A stretch of 34,768 nucleotides of DNA, from assembly GCA_029883965.1 (NCBI GenBank), contig JAOUIN010000001.1:1-34768 (forward strand). The letters are read 5' to 3'. Shown here piece by piece: positions 8,326-17,006 of this stretch. The stretch's first letter is position 1; every line of letters starts with the position of its first letter. The notes beneath the pieces are model-generated. The model had not been told where the DNA came from, did no database searches, and saw only the letters and a program-made list of their open reading frames with translations. Both the position numbers and the translations under genes were made by a program. The stretch comes from Betaproteobacteria bacterium (GTDB taxonomy: Bacteria; Pseudomonadota; Gammaproteobacteria; Burkholderiales; SG8-41).

Positions 8326-9690
8326 TCATTTTTTTGTTTTTTTCGGGCGCTTCCAGCCCGGGCGGTGTTCCTGGGCTTTGGGATTGATCACCAGGCCTCC
8401 AGCCGCGGTGTTTTTCCACAACGTCGTGCCCGCACCAACCGTGGTGCCGCGGGCAACACGCACCGGTGCCACCAACTGCACATCGGAGCCTATGTGTACA
8501 TCGTCCTCGATCACCGTGCGATGTTTGTTCGCACCGTCGTAATTGCAGGTGATCGTCCCGGCACCGATGTTGACGTTGCGGCCAACCGTCGAGTCTCCGA
8601 CGTAAGCCAGATGGTTCGCCTTGGATCCGTCACCGATCTCGCTGGCCTTGATTTCAACAAAATTTCCCACATGCACCTCCGCCGCCAGCCGGGTGCCGGG
8701 TCGTATGCGCGCGTAAGGTCCGATGCGGCAAAGCGTACCAATATGTGCGCCATCGATATGGGAAAAAGGCTCTATCCGGGTACCGGCACCGATGGCGACG
8801 TCCTTCAGCAGGCAATGGGCGCCGATACTGACGCCGTCAGCAAGCTCTACACCGCCTTCAAAAACACACCCGACATCGATCTGCACATCGCGTCCGCAAC
8901 GCATCGTTCCACGCAAATCAAAGCGCAGCGGGTCCGTCAAGGTAACGCCGGCATCCAGCAGTTTCATCGCCTGTCGCCATTGAAAGGCGCGCTCCAGCTC
9001 GGCGAGCTGTACGCGGCTGTTGACGCCCTGAATTTCACCCGGATCGGCCACCTTGATACCGAACACCGGTACACGATCTTTCACCGCCAATGCAATGACA
9101 TCGGTTAGGTAATACTCTTTTTGCGAATTGTTCTGCTTCAGTGCAGACAACCAGGGCTGCAGTTTCGCCGTGGGCAGCGCCATGATGCCGGTATTGATCT
9201 CGCGAATCCGCTGCTGGGCTGCAGTGGCATCCTTTTGTTCAACAATCCCTGTGACGCGGCCTGACCTGTTGCGCAGGATACGGCCATAGCCGGCGGGATC
9301 TTCCATTTCCGCCGTCAGCACGGCGACACCGTCTTCGGCCGCTTCGAGCAGTGTGCGCAATGTTTCCGCACGGACCAGCGGCACATCGCCATAAAGCACC
9401 AGCGTCACCGGAGCCTTGGTCAGTCTGGGCAGCGCCTGCTTCAGCGCATGGCCGGTGCCCAGTTGCGGTGCCTGCAGTGCAAAAACAAGATCTTCCGCGG
9501 ACAATGTCTGCCGCACCTGATCGCCGCCGTGACCATGGACGATGCAGATCTGTCCGGCAGCAAGTTCACGCGCCGTGGCAATTACATGGGCGATCAGCGA
9601 CTGGCCAGCCAGCAGATGCAGGACCTTGGGCAGGTCGGAGTTCATCCGTTTACCTTGGCCAGCGGCAAGAATTACAACTTGGAAGGGCAT
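8326..9690 (-). CDS. glmU: Bifunctional UDP-GlcNAc pyrophosphorylase / GlcN-1-P acetyltransferase
   Basis: Acetylates glucosamine-1-phosphate and then couples it to UTP, giving UDP-GlcNAc. The 454-residue protein has an N-terminal nucleotidyltransferase domain with LAAGQGKRM near residue 8 and a lysine in the following SDLPKVLH. The C-terminal left-handed beta-helix of hexapeptide repeats (from about 250) carries the acetyltransferase site, with NYDGANKH near 385. The tail is lysine-rich (KRPKKTKK). It is paired with glmS downstream, so both ends of the pathway branch are made together. The start has no Shine-Dalgarno; an extended -10-like TGCGATAAT ends 6 bases before the ATG, so a leaderless transcript is possible. 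Confidence 0.97.
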   Translation of the reverse strand: MPFQVVILAAGQGKRMNSDLPKVLHLLAGQSLIAHVIATARELAAGQICIVHGHGGDQVRQTLSAEDLVFALQAPQLGTGHALKQALPRLTKAPVTLVLYGDVPLVRAETLRTLLEAAEDGVAVLTAEMEDPAGYGRILRNRSGRVTGIVEQKDATAAQQRIREINTGIMALPTAKLQPWLSALKQNNSQKEYYLTDVIALAVKDRVPVFGIKVADPGEIQGVNSRVQLAELERAFQWRQAMKLLDAGVTLTDPLRFDLRGTMRCGRDVQIDVGCVFEGGVELADGVSIGAHCLLKDVAIGAGTRIEPFSHIDGAHIGTLCRIGPYARIRPGTRLAAEVHVGNFVEIKASEIGDGSKANHLAYVGDSTVGRNVNIGAGTITCNYDGANKHRTVIEDDVHIGSDVQLVAPVRVARGTTVGAGTTLWKNTAAGGLVINPKAQEHRPGWKRPKKTKK

Positions 9691-9711
9691 CGGAAAATTA
9701 TCGCATAAACA

Positions 9712-11214
9712 TCAGCTTACGCGCTGCATCATATAAGCCGCCACCGCATGCTGCTCGGTCGGCGTCAGATGCAAGCCGCACTTGGTGCGACGCCACAGCA
9801 CATCCTCCGCGGTAGTCGCCCATTCCTCGGTGATGAACCAGTCGACTTCGCGCGCATACAGGCCCGGTCCGAAGCAAGTGCCGAGGTCGGCCAACGAAGC
9901 TGCGCCAGCCATTACCAGCGGCAGATTCGCGCCATGGCGTCGGACCAGCGCCGTGCGCTCTGACGACCGCAACCAGGGATAGTCACGCGCAGCCTGTTTT
10001 TCCGTATCTACCAGCCCGCCGGCGCCAAGATCGCCTCCGTCGAGCGGGGCGTGCGCGGTCCATCGCGCCTTCATGCGCGGAAACCAGGGCCGCATGGCGT
10101 CGACCGCTTCTTCAGCCAAACGCCGATAAGTGGTGATCTTGCCGCCGAATACCGACAACAGCGCATCCGTACCCGGTTCGCCGGTCATGCGCAGAACGTA
10201 ATCCCGGGTAACCTGCGAAGGATTCCCCGCACCATCGTCGAACAACGGTCGTATGCCGGCATAACGATGCACTACATCTTCTTCGGTTATGCTGCGCCGG
10301 AAATAGCGATTCACGGCTCGGCACAAGTAACGCACCTCCTCCGTGGTGGCAGCACATTGCTCGGGTGTACCGGGGAGTTCCACATCCGTGGTGCCGACCA
10401 GGGTGTAGTGCGATTCATATGGGTAAGCAAAAATGACGCGATGGTCATCGTTCTGCAGGATAAATGCGTGGTCGCCTTCATACAGCCTGGGAACAACAAT
10501 ATGGCTGCCTTGAACGAGGCGCAGTCCGAACGGCACATCCAAGGCTGCGACATCCGTCAGAAAACTTTTGGCCCATGGGCCAGCAACGTTGATCACGGTC
10601 TTCGCGGAGACTACCTCAGCAGGGCCCGCGGCAGGTTGCAGTGTCACCCGCCACAGCCTGGCCTCACGGTACAATGCCGTGCACGCCGTGCGAGTGCGAA
10701 TACTTGCGCCACAAGCCGCCGCGGAACGGGCCGTGGCGATCACCAGCCGCGCGTCGTCGACCCAACAGTCAGAATAGATAAAGCCGCGATCCAGCGCCGA
10801 GTTCAGGCCATTATTGTACGGTGGCCGCGAAAGGCGGACTGAAGCGGAACCGGGCAAGGTCTGTCGCCGGGCAAGCACATCATAAAGAAACAGTCCCACG
10901 CGAATCATCCATGCCGGCCGCAACTCGGCGACATGCGGCATAACGAAGCGCATCGGATGCACCAGATGGGGCGCGGCACGCAACAGCACCTCGCGCTCGT
11001 GCAATGCCTCTGCAACCAGGCGGAATTCAAATTGCTCCAGATAGCGCAGTCCGCCGTGGATCAACTTGCTGCTGGCAGAGCTGGTGGCGCCGCCAAGATC
11101 ATTCTTTTCAACCAGCAGCACCGAAAGTCCGCGACCTGCAGCATCGCGGGCGATGCCGACGCCGTTGATTCCGCCACCGACCACCAGCAGGTCGAAGGGT
11201 GTGTCGATGCTCAT
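9712..11214 (-). CDS. glpD: Aerobic glycerol-3-phosphate dehydrogenase (FAD)
   Basis: Membrane-associated flavoenzyme that oxidises sn-glycerol-3-phosphate to dihydroxyacetone phosphate and feeds electrons to quinone. The 500-residue length is normal. The N-terminal dinucleotide-binding motif is DLLVVGGGINGVGIARDAAG (about 8–27), followed by the family signature SSASSKLIHGGLRYLE (about 45–60). The C-terminal helical DAO_C-type domain begins near 390. No glpK, glpF or glpR is nearby, so this is an isolated glycerol gene between atpC and glmU. The start lies only 12 bases from the T-run of the atp terminator, and no Shine-Dalgarno is visible, so its promoter must be inside atpC or it depends on read-through. 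Confidence 0.96.
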   Translation of the reverse strand: MSIDTPFDLLVVGGGINGVGIARDAAGRGLSVLLVEKNDLGGATSSASSKLIHGGLRYLEQFEFRLVAEALHEREVLLRAAPHLVHPMRFVMPHVAELRPAWMIRVGLFLYDVLARRQTLPGSASVRLSRPPYNNGLNSALDRGFIYSDCWVDDARLVIATARSAAACGASIRTRTACTALYREARLWRVTLQPAAGPAEVVSAKTVINVAGPWAKSFLTDVAALDVPFGLRLVQGSHIVVPRLYEGDHAFILQNDDHRVIFAYPYESHYTLVGTTDVELPGTPEQCAATTEEVRYLCRAVNRYFRRSITEEDVVHRYAGIRPLFDDGAGNPSQVTRDYVLRMTGEPGTDALLSVFGGKITTYRRLAEEAVDAMRPWFPRMKARWTAHAPLDGGDLGAGGLVDTEKQAARDYPWLRSSERTALVRRHGANLPLVMAGAASLADLGTCFGPGLYAREVDWFITEEWATTAEDVLWRRTKCGLHLTPTEQHAVAAYMMQRVS

Positions 11215-11226
11215 GGCAGCAGTGAC

Positions 11227-11253
11227 AAAAAAGGGCGGCTAAAAGCCGCCCTT
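11227..11253 (-). terminator. Intrinsic terminator of the atp operon
   Basis: On the minus strand a perfect 10-bp stem, AAGGGCGGCT pairing with AGCCGCCCTT around a 3-base loop, is followed by a run of six T. It lies 26 bases past the atpC stop and just before glpD. Stem 11231–11240 pairs with 11244–11253. Confidence 0.9.
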
Positions 11254-11279
11254 CATGTTCATCGTGCGCGAATAAAAGC

Positions 11280-11705
11280 TCAACGTTTCCCGCGCAGCTT
11301 CCGGATCGAGGCAAGCTGTGCGGCCAGCATCGCGAGTTCCGCCTCGACAGTGGCCACTTCCTGCTTCCCTTGGGCGGTCTTGCGCGCTTCCTCCGCCTGC
11401 TTCAGTGCCTCCATTGCTTTGGCTTCGTCGAGGTCTGCCCCGCGTATCGCCGTATCGGCCAGCACGGTTACAACCTTGGGCTGCACTTCAAGCACCCCCC
11501 CGGCGACAAAAATGAGCTCTTCATCGCCGCCGCCTGCGGGCTTGATACGCACCTCACCCGGCTTGATGCGGGTAATCAGCGGCGTGTGCCGCGGATATAT
11601 GCCGAGTTCGCCGGCCTCACCGGGCAGCACAACGAATTCCGCCTCGCCGGAATAGATCTGCTCTTCCGCGCTGACGACGTCGACGTGCATGGTGTGAGTG
11701 GTCAT
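11280..11705 (-). CDS. atpC: ATP synthase F1 subunit epsilon
   Basis: Epsilon subunit (141 residues) of the F1 central stalk. It couples the gamma rotor to the c-ring and inhibits ATP hydrolysis when its C-terminal helices extend. The N-terminal beta-sandwich (about 1–85) contains MHVDVVSAEEQIYSGEA and PGEAGELGIYPRHTPL, and the C-terminal helical hairpin is rich in Glu, Ala and Lys. It is the last gene of the atp operon, 12 bases after atpD, and is followed by the strong terminator at 11227–11253. Confidence 0.97.
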   Translation of the reverse strand: MTTHTMHVDVVSAEEQIYSGEAEFVVLPGEAGELGIYPRHTPLITRIKPGEVRIKPAGGGDEELIFVAGGVLEVQPKVVTVLADTAIRGADLDEAKAMEALKQAEEARKTAQGKQEVATVEAELAMLAAQLASIRKLRGKR

Positions 11706-11717
11706 AATAAATCTGCC

Positions 11718-13118
11718 TTATTGCAGCGTCTTGGCTTTCTCAAACGCTTCTTCGATGCCACCGACCATGTAGAACGCCTGCTCCGGCAGCGCGTCACACT
11801 CGCCATTGACGATCATGTTGAAGCCCTTGATGGTGTCTTTCAGCGTGACATATTTGCCGGGCGAACCGGTGAACACCTCGGCTACGCTGAACGGCTGCGA
11901 CAGGAAACGCTGGATTTTCCGGGCACGGGAGACCGCCAGCTTGTCTTCGGGTGACAATTCGTCCATGCCCAGAATTGCGATGATGTCGCGCAATTCCTTG
12001 TAGCGCTGCAGTGTCGCCTGCACCGCGCGCGCGGTGTTGTAATGCTCCTCGCCCACCACATGCGGATCAAGCTGCCGTGATGTGGAATCCAGCGGATCCA
12101 CTGCAGGATAAATACCCAGCGACGCGATGTCGCGCGACAGCACGACGGTCGAATCCAGATGGCCGAAAGTGGTGGCAGGGGAGGGATCGGTCAAGTCATC
12201 GGCCGGCACATACACGGCCTGAATCGACGTGATCGACCCGGTTTTGGTCGACGTGATGCGTTCCTGCAGGCGGCCCATTTCTTCGGCCAGTGTCGGCTGA
12301 TAACCCACCGCTGAAGGCATCCGGCCCAGCAGCGCCGATACTTCCGTGCCGGCCAGCGTATAGCGGTAAATATTGTCGACGAAGAACAGCACATCGCGGC
12401 CTTCGTCGCGGAACGCTTCGGCCATGGTCAGCCCGGTCAGCGCGACGCGCAGGCGGTTGCCCGGCGGCTCGTTCATCTGCCCGTACACCATCGCAACTTT
12501 CGACTTCGACAGATCTTTTTTATCAACGACCCCGGCGTCCATCATCTCGTGGTAAAAGTCGTTACCTTCCCGGGTGCGTTCACCGACACCGGCAAATACC
12601 GAAAGTCCTGAGTGCGCCTTGGCAATGTTGTTGATCAGCTCCATCATGTTCACGGTCTTACCCACGCCGGCACCGCCGAACAGGCCGACCTTACCGCCCT
12701 TGGCAAACGGACACACGAGATCAATCACCTTGATGCCGGTTTCCAGCAATTCCTGTGAAGGCGACAATTCATCAAACGTCGGCGCCTTGCGGTGGATAGA
12801 CATTGTTTTTTCGGATTTGACCGGACCGACTTCGTCGATAGGCCGGCCAAGCACATCCATGATGCGCCCCAGCGTCGCCGGGCCCACCGGTACCATAATC
12901 GGCCCGCCGGTGTTTGTGACCATCATGCCGCGGCGCATGCCGTCAGAAGATCCGAGCGCAATGGTACGCACGACTCCGTCACCCAGCTGCTGCTGGACTT
13001 CGAGCGTCAGTTCCGTGCCATCCATTTTGAGCGCATCATAAATATTCGGCATCTGATCGCGCGCGAACTCCACGTCAATCACCGCGCCGATACACTGAAC
13101 GATTTTTCCCTGGCTCAT
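11718..13118 (-). CDS. atpD: ATP synthase F1 subunit beta
   Basis: Catalytic F1 subunit. From ATG 13118 it has 466 residues; a TTG two codons upstream is possible, but the ATG has a good ribosome site (AGGGAT, 7 bases away). The Walker A motif GGAGVGKT is near residue 150, the catalytic glutamate is in GERTREGNDFYHEM near 185–197, Walker B ends in VLFFVDNIYR near 240, and the beta signature PAVDPLDSTSR is near 345. It lies between atpG and atpC in the standard order. Confidence 0.98.
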   Translation of the reverse strand: MSQGKIVQCIGAVIDVEFARDQMPNIYDALKMDGTELTLEVQQQLGDGVVRTIALGSSDGMRRGMMVTNTGGPIMVPVGPATLGRIMDVLGRPIDEVGPVKSEKTMSIHRKAPTFDELSPSQELLETGIKVIDLVCPFAKGGKVGLFGGAGVGKTVNMMELINNIAKAHSGLSVFAGVGERTREGNDFYHEMMDAGVVDKKDLSKSKVAMVYGQMNEPPGNRLRVALTGLTMAEAFRDEGRDVLFFVDNIYRYTLAGTEVSALLGRMPSAVGYQPTLAEEMGRLQERITSTKTGSITSIQAVYVPADDLTDPSPATTFGHLDSTVVLSRDIASLGIYPAVDPLDSTSRQLDPHVVGEEHYNTARAVQATLQRYKELRDIIAILGMDELSPEDKLAVSRARKIQRFLSQPFSVAEVFTGSPGKYVTLKDTIKGFNMIVNGECDALPEQAFYMVGGIEEAFEKAKTLQ

Positions 13119-13151
13119 GGTCAATCCCTAAATCAAAATTTGGTCAAACAA

Positions 13152-14015
13152 TCAAACTGCAGCCGCGCCGCCGACGATTTCGGACAGCTCTTTCGTAATC
13201 GAAGCCTGCCGCGACTTGTTGTAAATCAGTGTCAATTCGTCGATCACGCTGCCGGCGTTATCCGATGCCGCCTTCATTGCCACCATACGCGCCGACTGCT
13301 CTGATGCCATATTTTCAGAAACACCCGTGTAAATCAGCGCTTCGATGTACCGCGTCAACACCTGGTCCAGCACCGCCTTGGCATCCGGTTCGTAGATGTA
13401 ATCCCACGAACCCTCCGGTGTGCCCAACGCCTCGCCCGACAACGGCAGCAACTGTTCAACCACCGGCTCCTGCTTCATCGTATTGATGAATTTGGTATAA
13501 ATGATCATCAAACGGTCGAAGCGATCCTCCATATAACCGTCGAGCATGATCTTGACGGCGCCGATCAGCTTATCCAACTGCGGCTGGTCGCCCATCCCGG
13601 TGACCTGTGAGGAGATGTTGGCGCCGAGTCGCTGCATGAAGCCCAGCCCTTTGTTACCCAGCGTACAGACTTCGACTTCCTCGCCCTGACTTTCCCATTC
13701 CTTGATCTTGTTCAGCGCCAACCGCAGCGCGTTCGTGTTCAGGCCACCGCAAAGTCCCTTGTCCGTAGTGACGACGATGATACCGATGCGTTTGACCGAA
13801 TCGCGCTGCACCAGGAACGGATGCTTGTACTCCGGATTTGCATGGCTGATATGCGCAGCAACGTTACGGATCTTTTCGCCGTAAGGCCGCGACATGCGCA
13901 TGCGTTCCTGCGCACGGCGCATTTTTGAAGCCGCAACCATTTCCATCGCCTTGGTGATCTTGCGCGTATTCTGTACGCTCTTGATCTTGGTGCGGATTTC
14001 CTTGGAGCCTGGCAT
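13152..14015 (-). CDS. atpG: ATP synthase F1 subunit gamma
   Basis: Central rotor shaft of F1 (287 residues, normal length). The N-terminal helix carries the typical start PGSKEIRTKIKSVQNTRKIT, and the C-terminal helix includes ARMVAMKAASDNA and LTLIYNKSRQASITKELSEI. These two helices form the coiled coil inside the alpha3beta3 ring. The gap to atpA upstream is 49 bases and to atpD downstream 33 bases, all in one operon. Confidence 0.98.
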   Translation of the reverse strand: MPGSKEIRTKIKSVQNTRKITKAMEMVAASKMRRAQERMRMSRPYGEKIRNVAAHISHANPEYKHPFLVQRDSVKRIGIIVVTTDKGLCGGLNTNALRLALNKIKEWESQGEEVEVCTLGNKGLGFMQRLGANISSQVTGMGDQPQLDKLIGAVKIMLDGYMEDRFDRLMIIYTKFINTMKQEPVVEQLLPLSGEALGTPEGSWDYIYEPDAKAVLDQVLTRYIEALIYTGVSENMASEQSARMVAMKAASDNAGSVIDELTLIYNKSRQASITKELSEIVGGAAAV

Positions 14016-14064
14016 ATCTTAACTTATTGATTTTAAACGTTAATTTGTCAGTTCTGGGCGCCGC

Positions 14065-15606
14065 TCAATATGAGCCGTTCTGTTTCCAGTCCTTGATTGC
14101 GGCGGTCAGCTTTTCTTCGTCGTCCTTGATCAGGTCCTTGGTGTCTTCGATGCGTTGCACCAGATCGCCAAACTTGGCCTTGACGTAATCGCGCATGGAC
14201 TTTTCGGCAGCCAGAGCTTTTTTCACATCGACATCGTCAAAGTAACCACCATTGACGGCAAACAGCAGCAAGGCCATTTCCCAAACCTGCAGCGGCTCGT
14301 ACTGTGGCTGCTTCATCAGCTCAGTCACCAGACGTCCGCGCTCCAGCTGCTTGCGCGTGGTTTCGTCCAGGTCCGACGCGAATTGCGCGAATGCCGCCAG
14401 TTCGCGGTACTGGGCCAGCGCCAGGCGCACGCCACCGCCCAGCTTCTTGATCACCTTGGTCTGCGCAGCGCCGCCAACCCGGGACACGGAGACGCCGGCG
14501 TTGATGGCAGGGCGGATACCCGCGTTAAACAAGTCGCTTTCCAGAAAGATCTGGCCGTCGGTAATCGAAATCACGTTGGTCGGCACGAAAGCGGTCACGT
14601 CACCCGCCTGGGTTTCAATGATCGGCAGTGCCGTCAGTGAACCGGTTTTGCCTTTGACCTCGCCCTTGGTAAATTTTTCGACGTAATCCTCATTTACGCG
14701 CGCGGCACGCTCGAGCAGGCGCGAGTGCAGGTAAAACACATCGCCTGGATAGGCTTCGCGGCCCGGCGGCCGGCGCAGCAGCAGCGACACCTGCCGATAG
14801 GCCCAGGCCTGTTTGGTCAGATCGTCATAAATAATCAGTGCGTCCTGACCGCGGTCGCGGAAATATTCGCCCATGGTGCAGCCCGAGTAGGGCGCAATGT
14901 ACTGCATGGCGGCCGATTCAGCGGCTGTCGAAGCAACGACGATGGTGTATTTCATCGCGCCGTGTTCTTCGAGCTTGCTCACCACGTTCTTGACTGACGA
15001 TGCCTTCTGGCCGATCGCAACATAAATGCAGATCAGGTCCTTGCCCTTCTGGTTGATGATGGCGTCGATGGCCACTGCGGTCTTGCCGGTCTGGCGGTCA
15101 CCAATGATCAGCTCGCGCTGGCCGCGACCGACCGGCACCATTGCATCGATGGCTTTCAATCCGGTCTGCACGGGTTGCGACACCGACTTGCGGGCGATCA
15201 CGCCCGGCGCAACCTTTTCGATGACGTCCAGCATTTTGGCGTTGATCGGCCCCTTGCCGTCAATCGGCTGGCCAAGCGAATCGACGACGCGACCCACGAG
15301 CTCAGGCCCCACCGGCACCTCGAGAATGCGACCCGTGGTCTTGACCGTATCACCCTCGGAAATATGCTCGTATTCACCGAGAATCACCGCGCCGACTGAA
15401 TCGCGCTCGAGGTTCAGCGCGACGCCGAAAGTGTTCTTCGGAAATTCCAGCATTTCCCCCTGCATCACGTCGGCGAGGCCATGAATGCGGCAGATGCCGT
15501 CGGACACCGATATCACCGTGCCCTGCGTGCGTGCTTCGGCGGTGCCGCCAAGGTTCTGGATCCGGCTCTTGATGAGTTCGCTGATCTCGGATGGATTGAG
15601 TTGCAT
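14065..15606 (-). CDS. atpA: ATP synthase F1 subunit alpha
   Basis: Non-catalytic nucleotide-binding F1 subunit, 513 residues as in E. coli. The start MQLNPSEISELIKSRI is typical and is preceded by AGGAGCG. The Walker A motif GDRQTGKTA is near residue 169–177. The region GMPALIDGR-like of other species is represented by ESDLFNAGIRPAINAGVSVS (about 355–374), with the arginine finger in this stretch (VSVSRVGG). The gene lies 11 bases after atpH. Confidence 0.98.
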   Translation of the reverse strand: MQLNPSEISELIKSRIQNLGGTAEARTQGTVISVSDGICRIHGLADVMQGEMLEFPKNTFGVALNLERDSVGAVILGEYEHISEGDTVKTTGRILEVPVGPELVGRVVDSLGQPIDGKGPINAKMLDVIEKVAPGVIARKSVSQPVQTGLKAIDAMVPVGRGQRELIIGDRQTGKTAVAIDAIINQKGKDLICIYVAIGQKASSVKNVVSKLEEHGAMKYTIVVASTAAESAAMQYIAPYSGCTMGEYFRDRGQDALIIYDDLTKQAWAYRQVSLLLRRPPGREAYPGDVFYLHSRLLERAARVNEDYVEKFTKGEVKGKTGSLTALPIIETQAGDVTAFVPTNVISITDGQIFLESDLFNAGIRPAINAGVSVSRVGGAAQTKVIKKLGGGVRLALAQYRELAAFAQFASDLDETTRKQLERGRLVTELMKQPQYEPLQVWEMALLLFAVNGGYFDDVDVKKALAAEKSMRDYVKAKFGDLVQRIEDTKDLIKDDEEKLTAAIKDWKQNGSY

Positions 15607-15617
15607 GTCTTGCGCTC

Positions 15618-16166
15618 CTAATGGGTAAGCGTGGCGGCCATTGCATCCAGCCTGCCGCGCACCGTTGCATCGATGACTTTGTCGCCGACGACGATTTTCA
15701 CGCCGCCGATCAGCTGGGGATCAACGTCAACCTTCGTCGTGATCCTGCGCTTGAATTTGGTTTCCAGGCCGGCGACCAGCGTTTTCACCTGCTCATCGCT
15801 GATCGGCAATGCCGAAATCACATGGGCCTCGAGCACACCTTCCTGCTCACGCTTCAGATTTTCATACAACTCGCGAATCTGCGACGTTACGTCGAGGCGG
15901 CCGTTCTGCACCAGCACCTGAACGAAATTGCGCGCTTCCTTCGCAACTGACGCATCGAAGTTCTCACCGATCACGCCGAGAACCAGCCCCTCGAGCTTTT
16001 GCGTACTGACATTCGGGTCGGTAATGACCGACTTTACGCGCGCATCGGCTATAACGGCATCAAGATCGGCCAGCGCATCCGACCAGGCCGCCAGGGCTTT
16101 CTGCTCGCGTGCAAGCTTGAAAACCGCTTCCGCGTAGGGACGTGCAATGGTAACCGGTTCAGCCAT
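15618..16166 (-). CDS. atpH: ATP synthase F1 subunit delta
   Basis: Delta subunit (182 residues) that joins the top of F1 to the b-subunit stalk. The N-terminal helical bundle starts with MAEPVTIARPYAEAVFKLA, and the conserved C-terminal region has DPQLIGGVKIVVGDKVIDATV and a final LDAMAATLTH, as usual for the family. The gap to atpF upstream is 18 bases. No strong ribosome site is visible before the ATG. Confidence 0.97.
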   Translation of the reverse strand: MAEPVTIARPYAEAVFKLAREQKALAAWSDALADLDAVIADARVKSVITDPNVSTQKLEGLVLGVIGENFDASVAKEARNFVQVLVQNGRLDVTSQIRELYENLKREQEGVLEAHVISALPISDEQVKTLVAGLETKFKRRITTKVDVDPQLIGGVKIVVGDKVIDATVRGRLDAMAATLTH

Positions 16167-16184
16167 GTGGAATGAGTGTCCGGT

Positions 16185-16655
16185 TTAGAGTTGGCGTTGA
16201 ACCGCGGCCAGCATTTCTGCATGCGCCTTGGCATCGACTTCGCGTTTGAGGATCTGCTCGGCTCCGGCGACCGCGAGCACGGCAACCTGCGCCCGCAGGG
16301 ATTCCTTGGCGCGGGAGACTTCCTGGTCAATTTCCGCCTTGGCGCCGGCAACCAGCCGGTCGCCTTCCGTCCGGGCAGCAGACTTCGCTTCTTCGATCAT
16401 CTGGCTGGCGCGCTTTTCCGCCTGCGCAACGATCTCGCTGGCGCGCCCGCGCGCCTGAGCGATCGCCTCGTCAGCCTGTTTGGCGGAACGTTCCAGTGAC
16501 TGTTTGCCTTCTTCAGCAGCAGCAAGCCCGTCCGCGATCTGCTTCTGGCGCGCTTCGATCGCCCTGATCAGATACGGCCAGATCAGCGTCTTGCAAAACC
16601 AGATGAAGACAAAGAACGTGACTGCCTGCGCAATCATCGTGACGTTTAGGTTCAT
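16185..16655 (-). CDS. atpF: ATP synthase F0 subunit b
   Basis: Peripheral stalk subunit (156 residues, like E. coli b). One N-terminal membrane helix (about residues 5–25, AQAVTFFVFIWFCKTLIWPYL) is followed by a long charged coiled coil rich in Ala, Glu, Lys and Arg. The ribosome site AGGGGAAA lies in the end of atpE, 9 bases upstream. Confidence 0.97.
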   Translation of the reverse strand: MNLNVTMIAQAVTFFVFIWFCKTLIWPYLIRAIEARQKQIADGLAAAEEGKQSLERSAKQADEAIAQARGRASEIVAQAEKRASQMIEEAKSAARTEGDRLVAGAKAEIDQEVSRAKESLRAQVAVLAVAGAEQILKREVDAKAHAEMLAAVQRQL

Positions 16656-16664
16656 GACTTTCCC

Positions 16665-16964
16665 CTACGGACCGCGATTCGAAACACCCTGTGAGTTCAG
16701 GCTGGCGAGCAGGGGGTTGCCGGTGGCGAACCACAGTGCGAGGCCCACGCCGATAATGAACGAGGCGTCAATCAGGCCGAGCAGCAGGAATACTTTCGCC
16801 TGCAACTGCGGCATCAGTTCCGGCTGGCGTGCGGCGCCTTCGAGGAAACGGCTGCACATGATGCCCACGCCGATACACGCGCCGGCGGCGCCCAGACCGA
16901 TCATCAGACCGATACCGATACCGGTATACGCCTGGATCATCGCAACAAGTTGCAGCTTGTCCAT
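16665..16964 (-). CDS. atpE: ATP synthase F0 subunit c
   Basis: Proteolipid of the rotary ring, 99 residues with two membrane helices. The polar loop is ARQPEL (about 45–50). The ion-binding carboxylate is Asp66 in LLGLIDASF. The sequence lacks the Q/ES ion ligands of sodium-type c subunits as far as I can judge, so proton coupling is likely. It is some 10 to 20 residues longer than many c subunits because of a hydrophilic tail after NPLL (ASLNSQGVSNRGP). The ribosome site AAGGAG precedes the ATG. Confidence 0.96.
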   Translation of the reverse strand: MDKLQLVAMIQAYTGIGIGLMIGLGAAGACIGVGIMCSRFLEGAARQPELMPQLQAKVFLLLGLIDASFIIGVGLALWFATGNPLLASLNSQGVSNRGP

Positions 16965-17006
16965 CAGAATCTCCTTTTCAAAACTATCAAAAAAACAAAT
17001 GCTTGG

